DNA of 64,000 bases, taken from positions 1,240,001-1,304,000 of the forward strand of contig NZ_CP156627.1 of NCBI RefSeq assembly GCF_039852015.1. The letters are read 5' to 3'. A model generated the notes under the pieces. That model was not told the DNA's origin. It saw only the letters and a program-made list of their open reading frames with translations, and made no database searches. A program made the position numbers and the translations under genes. Source of the DNA: Robbsia sp. KACC 23696. Its GTDB lineage: Bacteria; Pseudomonadota; Gammaproteobacteria; Burkholderiales; Burkholderiaceae. Every line of letters starts with the position of its first letter. The first letter of the stretch is position 1. Positions 54,483 to 63,346 of this stretch are shown piece by piece.

Positions 54483-55394
54483 TTATGCGCCGGCGTGTGA
54501 GCGGACGATATCCGACGTCGGTGCTTTCTCGTTCTCGAGATGCAAGGTGAAGTCGAAATCGATTGACGCGAACGGCGCCTCGACGCCATGCCGATCCATC
54601 GACTTTGCATCGTCGACGCGCGTGATCTTCGGCACGAGCCCCTCGCGCGTCGCGAACGCGAAGTCATCCCATAAAAACGGATCGCCGTCGATATTGATCT
54701 GTGTCGTCAGCTTGCGATGTCCGTCCGCCGTCACGAAGAAGTGGATATGCGCCGGCCGTGTGCCGTGCCGCCCGAGCTGTTGCAGCAGCTTGTCGGTGGC
54801 GCCGCCAGGCGGAACGCTATAGCCCACTGGCATGATGGTGCGGAATTGGTAGCGCCCATCGGCATCGGTGCGGATACTGCGACGCAAATTGAAGTCGCTC
54901 TGCGTCGAATCGAAGAAGGAATAGTTTCCGAGTCGGTTCGCATGCCAGACTTCGACCAAGGCATTCGGCAGGGGTTTGCCTTCCACATCGAAGACCGTAC
55001 CTTGCATGAACAGGATCTCGCCGTCTTCCTTGCCGTCGTCCAAACGCGCCTGCCCGACCGATTCCGGGGCGCCGGCAATATACAAGGGACCTTCGATCGT
55101 ACGCGGCGTGCCCCCTTCGATACCTGCTTTGGCTTCGGCTTCGTCCATGCGCAGATCGAGGAAGTGCTCGAACCCGAGGCCCGCCGCGATCAAACCGAGT
55201 TCATTGCTGCGTCCCGCCTGGGCGAGGTAATCGAGCGCATGCCAAAATTCGGCGGGTTGGACATCGAAGTCTTCGATCGTATGAAAGAGATCCTTGACGA
55301 TACGATTGACGATGGCGGTGACGCGCTCGTTCCCGGGTTTGCTTGCAACGCCGGTGATGGCGGACAGTACGGCGTCGATGGCTTCGCGATTCAT
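54483..55394 (-). CDS. catA: Catechol 1,2-dioxygenase
   Basis: A 303-residue Fe(III) intradiol dioxygenase that cleaves catechol to cis,cis-muconate. The four iron ligands lie in EVWHANRLGNYSFFDSTQ (Tyr), GYSVPPGGATD (Tyr) and GTRPAHIHFFV (His-x-His). The N-terminal dimer-helix domain is about 100 residues. The substrate-binding region is closest to catechol-type rather than protocatechuate enzymes. An AGGAGA site precedes the ATG. It is the last gene of catB-catC-catA, 42 bases after catC. Confidence 0.95.
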   Translation of the reverse strand: MNREAIDAVLSAITGVASKPGNERVTAIVNRIVKDLFHTIEDFDVQPAEFWHALDYLAQAGRSNELGLIAAGLGFEHFLDLRMDEAEAKAGIEGGTPRTIEGPLYIAGAPESVGQARLDDGKEDGEILFMQGTVFDVEGKPLPNALVEVWHANRLGNYSFFDSTQSDFNLRRSIRTDADGRYQFRTIMPVGYSVPPGGATDKLLQQLGRHGTRPAHIHFFVTADGHRKLTTQINIDGDPFLWDDFAFATREGLVPKITRVDDAKSMDRHGVEAPFASIDFDFTLHLENEKAPTSDIVRSHAGA

Positions 55395-55436
55395 TTTTTG
55401 TCTCCTGTAAGCGGGGCTTTTCTTGTTCGGACGGCT

Positions 55437-55727
55437 CTAGCGATCGTCTTCGTGGATGGACGAAGGATGGCGGCACAGCGGCCGCACGCTGATGTTCATA
55501 TAGGGAAAGAGCGGCAGCGACATCAAGACATCGTGTAATTGCGCATTGTCAACGACGTCGAAAACGCTGACGTTCGCATATTTGCCGGCAACGCGCCATA
55601 GGTGTCGCCACACGCCGCGATGTTGCAAGCCTTGCGCGATTTCACGTTCACGGGCTTTCAACGCGGTGGCGTCCGCTTCCGGCATATCGGGAGGCAGGCA
55701 CACCTCCATATCGACGATAAACAGCAT
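55437..55727 (-). CDS. catC: Muconolactone delta-isomerase
   Basis: A 96-residue isomerase that converts muconolactone to 3-oxoadipate enol-lactone. It shows the family's MLFIVDMEVCLPPDMPEADA start, the REREIAQGLQHRGVWRHLWRVAGKYANVSVFDVVDN central region, quoted here as two neighbouring pieces, and the end LPLFPYMNISVRPLCRHP. An AGGAGACAC site lies before the ATG. It sits 12 bases after catB and 42 before catA. Confidence 0.96.
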   Translation of the reverse strand: MLFIVDMEVCLPPDMPEADATALKAREREIAQGLQHRGVWRHLWRVAGKYANVSVFDVVDNAQLHDVLMSLPLFPYMNISVRPLCRHPSSIHEDDR

Positions 55728-55739
55728 GGGTGTGTCTCC

Positions 55740-56900
55740 TTAATGGGATGTCGGTCGCGTCGATGACGTGGCGCCGGCGCGGCGGAAGCGCGCAACCTTT
55801 TCCTCGTCCAACGTGATGCCAAGGCCGGGGCCTTGCGGCAGATGCAGCTTGAAGTCCTGATAGACCAGCGGTTCGGTCAAGATTTCCTCGGTCAACAGCA
55901 AGGGGCCGAACAGTTCGCTGCCCCAGGCGAGCGTATCGAACGTGGCGCACAAGTGCGCCGTTGCGATCGTGCCGATCGGTCCTTCCAGCATCGTGCCGCC
56001 ATACAAATCGATATGGGCGGCGCGCGCTATGGCGGCCACGTCGGCAGCCGCCATCAGGCCGCCCGATTGCGTGATTTTCAAGGCGAATACGTCGGCGGCA
56101 TGATCGCGGGCAAGGGCGAAAGCGTCGCTTGGCCCATGCAGGGACTCATCGGCCATGATGGGAAGGCGCGCCAGATCGGTCAGACGCTTCAGGCCGCGGT
56201 GATTGGCGGCGGCGATGGGCTGTTCGACCAGTTCGACGCCGGCATCGGCCAGCATCGAGAGGCCGCCGACCGCTTGCGTTTCGGTCCATGCCTGATTGAG
56301 ATCGACGCGAATACGCGCCGCGTCGCCCAGTGCACGATGTATTTCGGCACAATGCCGGACGTCGTCGGCCATCGAGCGTGCGCCGATCTTCAGCTTGAAA
56401 ACGTGATGGCGTCGGCTTTCCAACATCTGCTCGGCTTCCGCGATATCGCGCGATGTGTCGCCGCTTGCCAACGTCCACGCGACGGGAATAGCGTCGTGCT
56501 GGCTGCCGCCGAACAACATCGACAGCGGCAGATTCAGGCGTCTCGCGGTGGCGTCGAACAGGGCGGTCTCCAACGCGCATTTCGCGAAACGGTTACCTTG
56601 CGCGCTCTTGCGAAGCGGCGCCATCAATCCCGAAACACTGCCTATTTCACGCCCCACCAGCAGCGGGGCGAGATAGGTGTCGATATTGACCTTGATGCTT
56701 TCCGGACTTTCTTCGCCATAGCTCAGGCCGCCGATCGTTGTGGCTTCGCCAAGGCCGACGGTGCCGTCCGAAAGCCGGATGCGCACGATGACCAGCGCTT
56801 GCCCCTTCATGATGGCGACGGAAAGCCGGTGCGGACGGATCGTCGGCACGTCGAGAATCAGGGTTTCTACTGATTCGATTGTTGCTGTCGAAGGTATCAT
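55740..56900 (-). CDS. catB: Muconate cycloisomerase
   Basis: A 386-residue enolase-superfamily enzyme that lactonises cis,cis-muconate to muconolactone. Visible catalytic features are the lid region ATTIGGLSYGEESPES, the KLK motif in HHVFKLKIGARSM with the catalytic Lys, the metal ligands in RVDLNQAWTE, LVEQPIAAANHRG and MADESLHG, and KITQSGGL. The start codon at 56898-56900 lies inside one arm of a long inverted repeat. It is divergent from catR and is the first gene of catBCA. Confidence 0.95.
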   Translation of the reverse strand: MIPSTATIESVETLILDVPTIRPHRLSVAIMKGQALVIVRIRLSDGTVGLGEATTIGGLSYGEESPESIKVNIDTYLAPLLVGREIGSVSGLMAPLRKSAQGNRFAKCALETALFDATARRLNLPLSMLFGGSQHDAIPVAWTLASGDTSRDIAEAEQMLESRRHHVFKLKIGARSMADDVRHCAEIHRALGDAARIRVDLNQAWTETQAVGGLSMLADAGVELVEQPIAAANHRGLKRLTDLARLPIMADESLHGPSDAFALARDHAADVFALKITQSGGLMAAADVAAIARAAHIDLYGGTMLEGPIGTIATAHLCATFDTLAWGSELFGPLLLTEEILTEPLVYQDFKLHLPQGPGLGITLDEEKVARFRRAGATSSTRPTSH

Positions 56901-56929
56901 AGGTGCGCCTTGTCTTTTTTCCTATGATA
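56895..56929. promoter_or_regulatory. Inverted repeat in the catB-catR intergenic region, candidate operator
   Basis: A perfect 9-base inverted repeat, TATCATAGG (56895-56903) and CCTATGATA (56921-56929), has a 17-base spacer containing a pyrimidine tract. It overlaps the catB start codon at 56898-56900 and lies 65 bases before catR. It is a plausible CatR or second-regulator site. Confidence 0.6.
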
Positions 56930-56993
56930 GAAAGAGCATGCAGCCGGTGTCCAAGACCGCATGGGCATATTTCAATACTTCAAAGGTATCAAA

Positions 56994-57905
56994 ATGGAGT
57001 TGCGCCATCTGCGGTATTTCGTGGCCGTGGCGACCACACAGAATTTCACCCGCGCTGCGGAGATGCTGAATATTTCGCAGCCGCCGCTGTCCCGCCAGAT
57101 TCAACAAATCGAGGACGAAGTGGGGGCCCGCCTCTTCGAGCGCGGCAGCCGGCCGGTCAAGCTGACCGAAGCCGGGCGGTTTTTTCTGGGACAGGCACGG
57201 CGCCTGTTGGAACAGGCGGACGATCTGCCGAAGCTGACGCGTCGCGCGGTCCATATCGAAAGTCGCTTGGTTATCGGCTTTGTCGGATCCACGCTTTACG
57301 GCGGCTTGCCGACCGTGGTGCGGCGCTTTCGCGCGGCCTCGCCGCATACCGATGTCTCATTGGTCGAAATGTCGACGCTCGATCAGCTGAAGGCCTTGCA
57401 TTCGGGCGCGATCGACGTGGGCTTTGGGCGTATCCGTTTCGACGATGTCACCGTGAAGCGCGTCGTGCTACGCGAGGAGCGGCTGCTGGTCGCCTTGCCG
57501 GACAACCATCCGCTTTGCGGTACCGGGCCGCTGCGCCTCGCCGAGCTGGTGCGCGAACCGTTGGTCGTGTATCCGAGGCGACCGCGTCCCAGCTATGCCG
57601 ATCAAGTATTGTCGGCATTCAAGGACCAGGGGCTGGATCCGGTCGACGTCCATGAGGTGCAGGAGTTGCAGACGGCATTGGGTCTGGTGGCCGCAGGCAT
57701 CGGGATCGCGCTGGTGCCGGCCAGCGTCGAGCGATTGCGACGCGATGAAGTGGTGTATCAAGCGCTCGACGATGCCACCGTTGTTTCGCCGATCATCATG
57801 AGCACTCGGCTCGCGGACGAGTCCCCCGAGTTGACGCTGCTGAGTGGCTTGATCGAGGCGCTCTACGCCGCGCCCGGGACGCCCGGCGTGCCGCCTATCA
57901 AATGA
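56994..57905 (+). CDS. catR: LysR-family activator of the catechol pathway
   Basis: A 303-residue LysR regulator close to CatR/BenM, which respond to cis,cis-muconate. The helix-turn-helix region is ELRHLRYFVAVATTQNFTRA then AEMLNISQPPLSRQIQQIED. The effector domain follows. The ATG at 56994 is preferred to an upstream start at 56961. It is divergent from catB across 93 bases, the standard catR-catBCA layout. Its last 8 bases overlap the end of the XRE-cupin gene on the other strand. Confidence 0.92.
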   Translation: MELRHLRYFVAVATTQNFTRAAEMLNISQPPLSRQIQQIEDEVGARLFERGSRPVKLTEAGRFFLGQARRLLEQADDLPKLTRRAVHIESRLVIGFVGSTLYGGLPTVVRRFRAASPHTDVSLVEMSTLDQLKALHSGAIDVGFGRIRFDDVTVKRVVLREERLLVALPDNHPLCGTGPLRLAELVREPLVVYPRRPRPSYADQVLSAFKDQGLDPVDVHEVQELQTALGLVAAGIGIALVPASVERLRRDEVVYQALDDATVVSPIIMSTRLADESPELTLLSGLIEALYAAPGTPGVPPIK

Positions 57906-58548
57906 CGCCTTCCGGCCGATGCGCATCGGCGTCCACGCAGCAAACGAGCACCTCCGCATCGTCTTTGCTCGCGCTTAAATACACATGACCGATGGCGCTG
58001 TTGAAATACAGACTGTCACCCCGCGCTAGCGTGTACGCATTGCCATCCTCGAACTGCAGGCGCAGCTTACCGCTCAGGACAAACACGAATTCTTCGCCGG
58101 CGTGCCGAACATATTCGGTAAAGTCCTCGACCTTACGCGCGTGGATGTGCGCTCGCATCGGTATCATCCGCTTGCCCGTCAGCGTGTGCGCGAGCATGCC
58201 GTATTCGTAATTCGGCGTGTCGTATATGGCTTGCTCGCCAGAGCGCGTAAGGGTCGGCGTTACTTCGCGCGCTGGCCGGGAATGGACACCCCGTCCGAAG
58301 ATTTCGTCGAAGTCGATATGGAGTGCCTGGGCCAGCGCAGCGAATTTATCGTAGGTCAAGGCGATATCGCCGCGCTCGGCCTTCGATATCGTCGAGACGG
58401 CGATGCCGGAACGTGCAGACAACGCCGCCAACGTCAGGTTGTGCGCCTTGCGCTGGCTGCGCAGTCGTGCGCCGACGGTTTGCGGATCCAGCACAAGCGG
58501 GGAGAGGGCGGGCGTGACGCTATTCGGCTTTTTCGAAGAAGGGGGCAT
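57898..58548 (-). CDS. XRE-family regulator with C-terminal cupin domain
   Basis: A 216-residue regulator. Residues about 28-83 are a lambda-repressor-like helix-turn-helix (LRSQRKAHNLTLAALSARSG then IAVSTISKAERGDIALTYDK), and the C-terminal third is a small beta-barrel cupin (HAGEEFVFVLSGKLRLQFED, GDSLYFNSAIGHVYLSA) that binds a small-molecule effector. The ATG at 58548 keeps the protein within the family length; the open frame reaches 58665. It is divergent from the FAD oxidoreductase, and an inverted-repeat operator lies between them; the same operator precedes the MHS transporter gene. Confidence 0.9.
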   Translation of the reverse strand: MPPSSKKPNSVTPALSPLVLDPQTVGARLRSQRKAHNLTLAALSARSGIAVSTISKAERGDIALTYDKFAALAQALHIDFDEIFGRGVHSRPAREVTPTLTRSGEQAIYDTPNYEYGMLAHTLTGKRMIPMRAHIHARKVEDFTEYVRHAGEEFVFVLSGKLRLQFEDGNAYTLARGDSLYFNSAIGHVYLSASKDDAEVLVCCVDADAHRPEGVI

Positions 58549-58569
58549 GCGCCGGTGGAATTTCCGTTT

Positions 58570-58608
58570 TATCGTATACGAGAAATGCGTTTTTTCTCTG
58601 ATATGATA
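58570..58608. promoter_or_regulatory. Operator O1 of the XRE-cupin regulon
   Basis: Left half-site TATCGTATACGAGAAA (58570-58585) and right half-site TTTCTCTGATATGATA (58593-58608) form a 16-base inverted repeat with 13 of 16 symmetric positions and a 7-base spacer. It lies 21 bases before the regulator start and 79 before the divergent FAD oxidoreductase. The consensus TATCnTATnnGAGAAA is shared with the site at 63178-63218. Confidence 0.8.
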
Positions 58609-58687
58609 GCGCATCTCAAAAGCGGCGGTTCCGCGCCGACGCCGACACAAGCGGTCCCGACCCACACTACTTTTCTAGAGCGAAGCA

Positions 58688-59932
58688 ATGAAATTTGATG
58701 CGGTAGTGCTGGGTGGCGGGATGGTTGGTGTCTCGACCGGGATCCATTTGCTGAAGCGGGGGCGGTCGGTGGCGATCGTCGATCGGAAGGCGCCGGGCAA
58801 TGAAACGTCCTTGGGCAATGCGGGCTTGATACAGCGCGAAGGCGTCTATCCCTATGCCTTTCCGCGCGACGCGGCCTCTCTGATGCGTTATGCGAAAAAT
58901 CGCTCGCCCGATGTGCGATATCACCGGAATGCGATCGGTCGCAACGCGCCGTTCCTGGCGAAATATTGGTACCACTCCGAACCGGGACGCCACGCCGCCA
59001 TCGCCCGTTCCTACGCGACGCTGATCGCACACTGCGTCACCGAACATCGTTCCTTGTCCGCCGCTGCCGACGCCGATCATCTGATTCGCCAAGGAGGATG
59101 GATCAAGGTCTTTCGTCGCCCCGCCGTACAAGACGCCGAGCTGCGTGCAGTCGAACGTTGGCAGCACGAATATGGCGTGACATACGAAGCGCTCGATGCC
59201 GCGGCGTTAAGGGCGCTGGAACCCAGCCTCTCGCAGGTATTGCTAGGGGGTGTACGCTACACCGGCTCGGAAACGGTGCGCGATCCGAAGGCCCTGCTCG
59301 ATGCGTACCTGGCGTATTTCAAGACACTGGGTGGCGTGGTGATCGTCGGCGATGCCGCCTCGCTCACGCATCGGTCGCCGCGCTGGGAGCTTACAACCAC
59401 GGAGGGTGCGGTACAGGCCGACGCGATCGTCGTCGCGCTCGGGCCGTGGTCCAGTACCTTGGTTGCCCGCTTCGGCTATACCATCCCTTTCGGGCTGAAG
59501 CGTGGCTATCACATGCACTACGCGCCGCAGACCGGTGCCCAATTGCAGCACCCGGTGTTGGATGCGGAAAACGGCTATATGCTGGCGCCGATGCTGCGTG
59601 GGATCCGTTTGACGACCGGCGTCGAGCTGGCGCGCGACGATGCGCCCAGCACGCCGCTCCAGGTCGAGTTGACCGAACGCAGCGCGCGCGAGATGTTTCC
59701 GTTGGGAGAACGTCTGGATCCGACGCCTTGGCTTGGCCGTCGGCCTTGCACGCCGGACATGATGCCGATCATCGGACCGACGCAACACGAGGGGCTATGG
59801 TTCGCATTCGGCCATGCGCATCACGGTTTGACGCTCGGTCCCGTCACCGGCCGGCTGATCGCGGAGATGATGACGGGCCAGACGCCATTCGTCGATCCGG
59901 CGCCGTTCCATGTACGGCGCTTTACTCGCTGA
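58688..59932 (+). CDS. FAD-dependent oxidoreductase, DadA-like D-amino acid dehydrogenase family
   Basis: A 414-residue DAO-superfamily flavoenzyme that oxidises the C-N bond of an amino acid or amine to an imine. The N-terminal FAD motif is AVVLGGGMVGVSTGIHLLKRG, with IVDRKAPGNETSLGNAGLIQ after it, and the C-terminal region has GHAHHGLTLGPVTGRLIAEM. A DadA-like arrangement is clear, but it has no sequence marking a substrate. It is divergent from the XRE-cupin regulator and convergent with the RidA gene. RidA next door would hydrolyse the imine it produces. Confidence 0.9.
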   Translation: MKFDAVVLGGGMVGVSTGIHLLKRGRSVAIVDRKAPGNETSLGNAGLIQREGVYPYAFPRDAASLMRYAKNRSPDVRYHRNAIGRNAPFLAKYWYHSEPGRHAAIARSYATLIAHCVTEHRSLSAAADADHLIRQGGWIKVFRRPAVQDAELRAVERWQHEYGVTYEALDAAALRALEPSLSQVLLGGVRYTGSETVRDPKALLDAYLAYFKTLGGVVIVGDAASLTHRSPRWELTTTEGAVQADAIVVALGPWSSTLVARFGYTIPFGLKRGYHMHYAPQTGAQLQHPVLDAENGYMLAPMLRGIRLTTGVELARDDAPSTPLQVELTERSAREMFPLGERLDPTPWLGRRPCTPDMMPIIGPTQHEGLWFAFGHAHHGLTLGPVTGRLIAEMMTGQTPFVDPAPFHVRRFTR

Positions 59933-59946
59933 CGACGTGCGGCGTG

Positions 59947-60300
59947 TTACAGCGCCGCGACGACGGCCACTTCGACGTCGATGCCGGGGCGCATCAGCAG
60001 CGCTTGCACGCAGGCCCGCGTCGGTGCGTGACCTTCGACGACCCAGGCGTCCCAGACGGCATTGAATTCGGCGAAATGCTTCGGGTCCGTCAGCCAGATG
60101 TTCGCCGACACCAGGCGCGTTTTGTCGACGCCCGCTTCGGCCAGCAACGATTCGATACGCGTCAGAATTTCATTCGCCTGCTCGGTCACCGACGCATTCG
60201 TCGAAGTGGGCACCTGACCCGACAGATGCACATAGCCGTTGGATACGACGACCTGGCTCATCCGTTGATTGCCTTTGAAGCGCTTGATTTCGTTTTGCAT
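59947..60300 (-). CDS. RidA-family imine/enamine deaminase
   Basis: A 117-residue trimeric deaminase of the Rid family that hydrolyses reactive 2-imino or enamine acids. It shows VVVSNGYVHLSGQVPTSTNA and the substrate-binding Arg in HAPTRACVQALLMRPGIDVE, which replaces the usual PARAxV motif by TRACV. Presence of this Arg favours an active deaminase. It lies 3 bases after the amidase gene, so both are in one operon. Its likely substrate is the imine from the adjacent flavoenzyme. Confidence 0.9.
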   Translation of the reverse strand: MQNEIKRFKGNQRMSQVVVSNGYVHLSGQVPTSTNASVTEQANEILTRIESLLAEAGVDKTRLVSANIWLTDPKHFAEFNAVWDAWVVEGHAPTRACVQALLMRPGIDVEVAVVAAL

Positions 60301-60303
60301 GCG

Positions 60304-61830
60304 TTACACCACAGAAGGGCCGGCATCCGGAATGCCGGCGGGATCGAAGACCGGAGGCGCCGTCACGATCGATTTGAGATCGGGGCGCGCAACGGCGAGA
60401 GTCGCAAGGTCCGGTCGCGGACGTTGCAGCGCAGGGGACCGCGCGAACGCTTCCTCCAGCGCATGCGCGATAGCCAACGTCCTTTCATCGCCGTGGAAGG
60501 GCCCGACAATCTGCAAGCCAAAGGGCATGCCCTGATCGTCGACGCCACACGGCAGCGACACGGCAGGATGCGTCGCCAAGGTTACCACATAGGTCAAGGC
60601 AAGCCAGCGATAGTAGTTCTCCTGTTCGCGGCCTGCTATCGATGCCGCATACAGCGTGCGCCACGGCATCGGCGAGATAGGCGTGGTGGGTGACAGGATG
60701 ATGTCGTACTGTGCAAACGACGTCTGAAATCTGCGGAAGATGCGCGTTTGTTCGGCCTGTGCCCAGGCGCTATCTGCCAGCGACATGGCGGCACCCATCT
60801 CGTAATTCGCCCGGGTGTTTTCGCCCAACAGCATGGGGTCTTTCAGATAGGTGTCGCGCAGTCCTGCGACAAAGCTTTCGGCGCGGAGGACGTCGAAGCA
60901 CCGATGCGCATCGGCCAGATCGAAGCGGACCGCTTCGCAGATTTTGACCCATGGCGCGATGGCCGCGATGCGGGCGCGAAACGTCGCGCGAATGTTCTCG
61001 TCGACATCGCAGGTATCGAAGTCTTCCGTCCAGCCCACGCGCAACGTGCTTAGATCGATGTCGGGGAGATTCAAGAAACGTAGCGGATCCGTCGGGAAGC
61101 TTAACGGGTCGCCCGAAGAGAGGCCGGCGGTGGCCGCCAGCTGCAAACAGGCCTCCTTGACGGTGCGCCCCATCGGCCCGACGACGGAGATCGGCGTCCA
61201 TCCCAATAACCGGCGAGAATTGGGTACTAGGCCCGGCGTTGGACGCATCCCGACGACGCCGCAGATCGACGCGGGAATGCGTAGCGATCCGCCGGTATCG
61301 GAACCGGTGCAGATCGGCAGCATGTCGCAGGCCAGGGCGGCGGCGGAGCCCCCTGAGGAGCCTCCCGCATTGCGTTCGGGGTCGAAGGGGTTGCCCGTCG
61401 CGCCCCAGACCGGATTACGCGTATTCGCACCGGCGCCGAGTTCCGGAACATTGGTCTTGCCGACCAGGATCGCTCCGGCCGCACGCAGTCGTTCCACCAG
61501 GACCACATCCCGCGTGGGAATGTGCGCGCGTTTCGGCGGCGAGCCATACGTCGTCAACAGTCCCGCGGTGTCTTCGAGATCCTTCACGCCTAGCGGCAAG
61601 CCATGCAGCAAGCCGAGCGGCTCGCCGCGCAGCACCTTGCGTTCCGCTTCCTTCGCTGCAGCGCGGGCTTCCGGAAAACAGGTGGCGGTGACCGCATTGA
61701 CGGCCGGATTGATGGCTTCGATCCGCTCGATGCAGGCTTCCAGCAATTCGACCGGTGAGATGTCCTTGTTGGCGATCATGACGCGCAACGTCGGTGCGGA
61801 GTGCGCGACAAGCGCGGCGTGATGTTTCAT
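60304..61830 (-). CDS. Amidase, amidase-signature family
   Basis: A 508-residue amide hydrolase with the Ser-cis-Ser-Lys triad. Lys83 is in GLPLGVKDLEDTAG, the cis-Ser near residues 158-159 in RNAGGSSGGSAAALA, and the nucleophile Ser182 in TGSDTGGSLRIPASICG. The glycine-serine signature is complete. The enzyme probably releases an amino compound from an amide, which the oxidoreductase and RidA then process. It lies 17 bases after the transporter gene and 3 before the RidA gene in one operon. Confidence 0.92.
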   Translation of the reverse strand: MKHHAALVAHSAPTLRVMIANKDISPVELLEACIERIEAINPAVNAVTATCFPEARAAAKEAERKVLRGEPLGLLHGLPLGVKDLEDTAGLLTTYGSPPKRAHIPTRDVVLVERLRAAGAILVGKTNVPELGAGANTRNPVWGATGNPFDPERNAGGSSGGSAAALACDMLPICTGSDTGGSLRIPASICGVVGMRPTPGLVPNSRRLLGWTPISVVGPMGRTVKEACLQLAATAGLSSGDPLSFPTDPLRFLNLPDIDLSTLRVGWTEDFDTCDVDENIRATFRARIAAIAPWVKICEAVRFDLADAHRCFDVLRAESFVAGLRDTYLKDPMLLGENTRANYEMGAAMSLADSAWAQAEQTRIFRRFQTSFAQYDIILSPTTPISPMPWRTLYAASIAGREQENYYRWLALTYVVTLATHPAVSLPCGVDDQGMPFGLQIVGPFHGDERTLAIAHALEEAFARSPALQRPRPDLATLAVARPDLKSIVTAPPVFDPAGIPDAGPSVV

Positions 61831-61847
61831 CGTTCTCTATCTCTTTA

Positions 61848-63143
61848 TTACGCGAGTGTCTCGCCGGTACGGTCACGCATCCAGAGTAACGCCGACAGCG
61901 ACACGAGGCAGGCAGCGGCAACATACCATGCCGGCGCCAATGGATTGCCGGTCTTGGCGACCAACAGGCCCGCGATCAAGGGGGAGAAGCCGCCGAAGAT
62001 CGACGCGCTCACCACATACGTCAACGCGATGGCGGTCGCCCGCACCGCTTTCGGGAACATCTCCGGGATCATGACCAGCACCGGAATGATCTGCCCCGTT
62101 ACCAGGAGCGCCAGCAGTGCCGAAACCAGACATAGCATCGGCGCGGTCGGATGCGTGCTCACAAGCAGGAAAGCCGGGTAGATCAGGACGATCATTGCGG
62201 ACCGCGCGATCAACAAGACCCGTTTGCGGCTGAAACGATCGGCGAGGCGTCCCATGATCGGCGCGGAAAGAAACATGATGACGGCACTGACCAGACCGGA
62301 GAATACCGCCTGCGTCGGCGACATATGCAAGGACCGCACGGCGTGGGCCGGTAGAAAAAATGCCGTGACATAGACGGAGACGGAGCCGCCGAGTTCCGCA
62401 AGCGTACAGACGACGGTCATCGGGAGGTGCGTCGACAGGACCGCGCGCAGTGCCGCGAAAGCAGGCTGCTTCGCGGCGGAGGCGGCGGTGGCCGCATCCA
62501 ATGTTTCGTCCAGGCGGCTTCGAATGAGCATGCCGATCGGCGCGGCGAGGATGCCGAGCAGAAACGGCAGGCGCCAGCCCCAGGATGCGATCGCTTCCGT
62601 GTCGAGCATGGTATTGATCAGCGTTGCCACGATAGAGCCGAGAACCAGGCCGAGCGCCGTGGCGGCGAAGTTCCAACTGGCGAAGAATGCACGATCATGG
62701 GTGCCTGCGTATTCCATCAGCAAGGTCGTACCCGGCCCGAACTCGCCTCCGGCGGCAAAGCCTTGCAGCAGTCGTGCACCAAGCACGAGGAGCGGAGCGG
62801 CAATGCCGATCATTGCATACGTCGGCGCGCCGGCGATCATGGCGCAGCTTAGGGCCATCAACGAGATCGTCAGCACCATCGCCTTTTTTCGGCCGACTCG
62901 GTCGGCATAGGCGCCGATAACGATGCCTCCCACCGGGCGCACGACGAAGCCGACGCCGAACACGGCGATCGAAAGCAGGAATTGGCTCAGCGGCGAGAAT
63001 TGCGGAAAGAAAAGTTTCCCGATCTGGATCGAGAAGAAGCTGTAGATCGTAAAGTCATAGAACTCCAGTGCGGTGCCGATCGTCGTCGCGGCGATCACAT
63101 AGGTTCTGGAGGCATGCAATTTTGAGATGGATAGGGACGACAC
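61848..63143 (-). CDS. MFS transporter, metabolite:proton symporter (MHS) family
   Basis: A 431-residue twelve-helix importer of the MHS group (relatives: ProP, ShiA, KgtP). The diagnostic N-terminal segments are ATTIGTALEFYDFTIYSFFS, SIAVFGVGFVVRPVGGIVIG and the loop DRVGRKKAMVL. Family members bring in small carboxylates, betaines or amides with protons. It is the first gene of the transporter-amidase-RidA operon, 34 bases after the second copy of the regulon operator, so it is probably induced together with the flavoenzyme. Confidence 0.92.
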   Translation of the reverse strand: MSSLSISKLHASRTYVIAATTIGTALEFYDFTIYSFFSIQIGKLFFPQFSPLSQFLLSIAVFGVGFVVRPVGGIVIGAYADRVGRKKAMVLTISLMALSCAMIAGAPTYAMIGIAAPLLVLGARLLQGFAAGGEFGPGTTLLMEYAGTHDRAFFASWNFAATALGLVLGSIVATLINTMLDTEAIASWGWRLPFLLGILAAPIGMLIRSRLDETLDAATAASAAKQPAFAALRAVLSTHLPMTVVCTLAELGGSVSVYVTAFFLPAHAVRSLHMSPTQAVFSGLVSAVIMFLSAPIMGRLADRFSRKRVLLIARSAMIVLIYPAFLLVSTHPTAPMLCLVSALLALLVTGQIIPVLVMIPEMFPKAVRATAIALTYVVSASIFGGFSPLIAGLLVAKTGNPLAPAWYVAAACLVSLSALLWMRDRTGETLA

Positions 63144-63177
63144 GATCGACTCCCGATGAGCGCTGGAACGTGGTCGT

Positions 63178-63218
63178 TATCCTATATGAGAAAAAAATGA
63201 TTTTTCTCGGATACGATA
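63178..63218 (-). promoter_or_regulatory. Operator O2 of the XRE-cupin regulon
   Basis: Left half-site TATCCTATATGAGAAA (63178-63193) and right half-site TTTCTCGGATACGATA (63203-63218) form an inverted repeat with a 9-base spacer. Each half fits TATCnTATnnGAGAAA, like O1 at 58570-58608, almost 5 kb away. It is 34 bases before the MHS transporter start codon. Confidence 0.8.
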
Positions 63219-63346
63219 AATTTTATGCGGCGTTGCGGATCGGAATCGGCTGGCGGGGGATGACGTGGTGCGGAGCGCCGTTCATTCGTCGGCAAGGTTG
63301 ATGGGCGCCCGCGGAAGGTTCCAATCGTCCTGCGATCATGCCGCGA

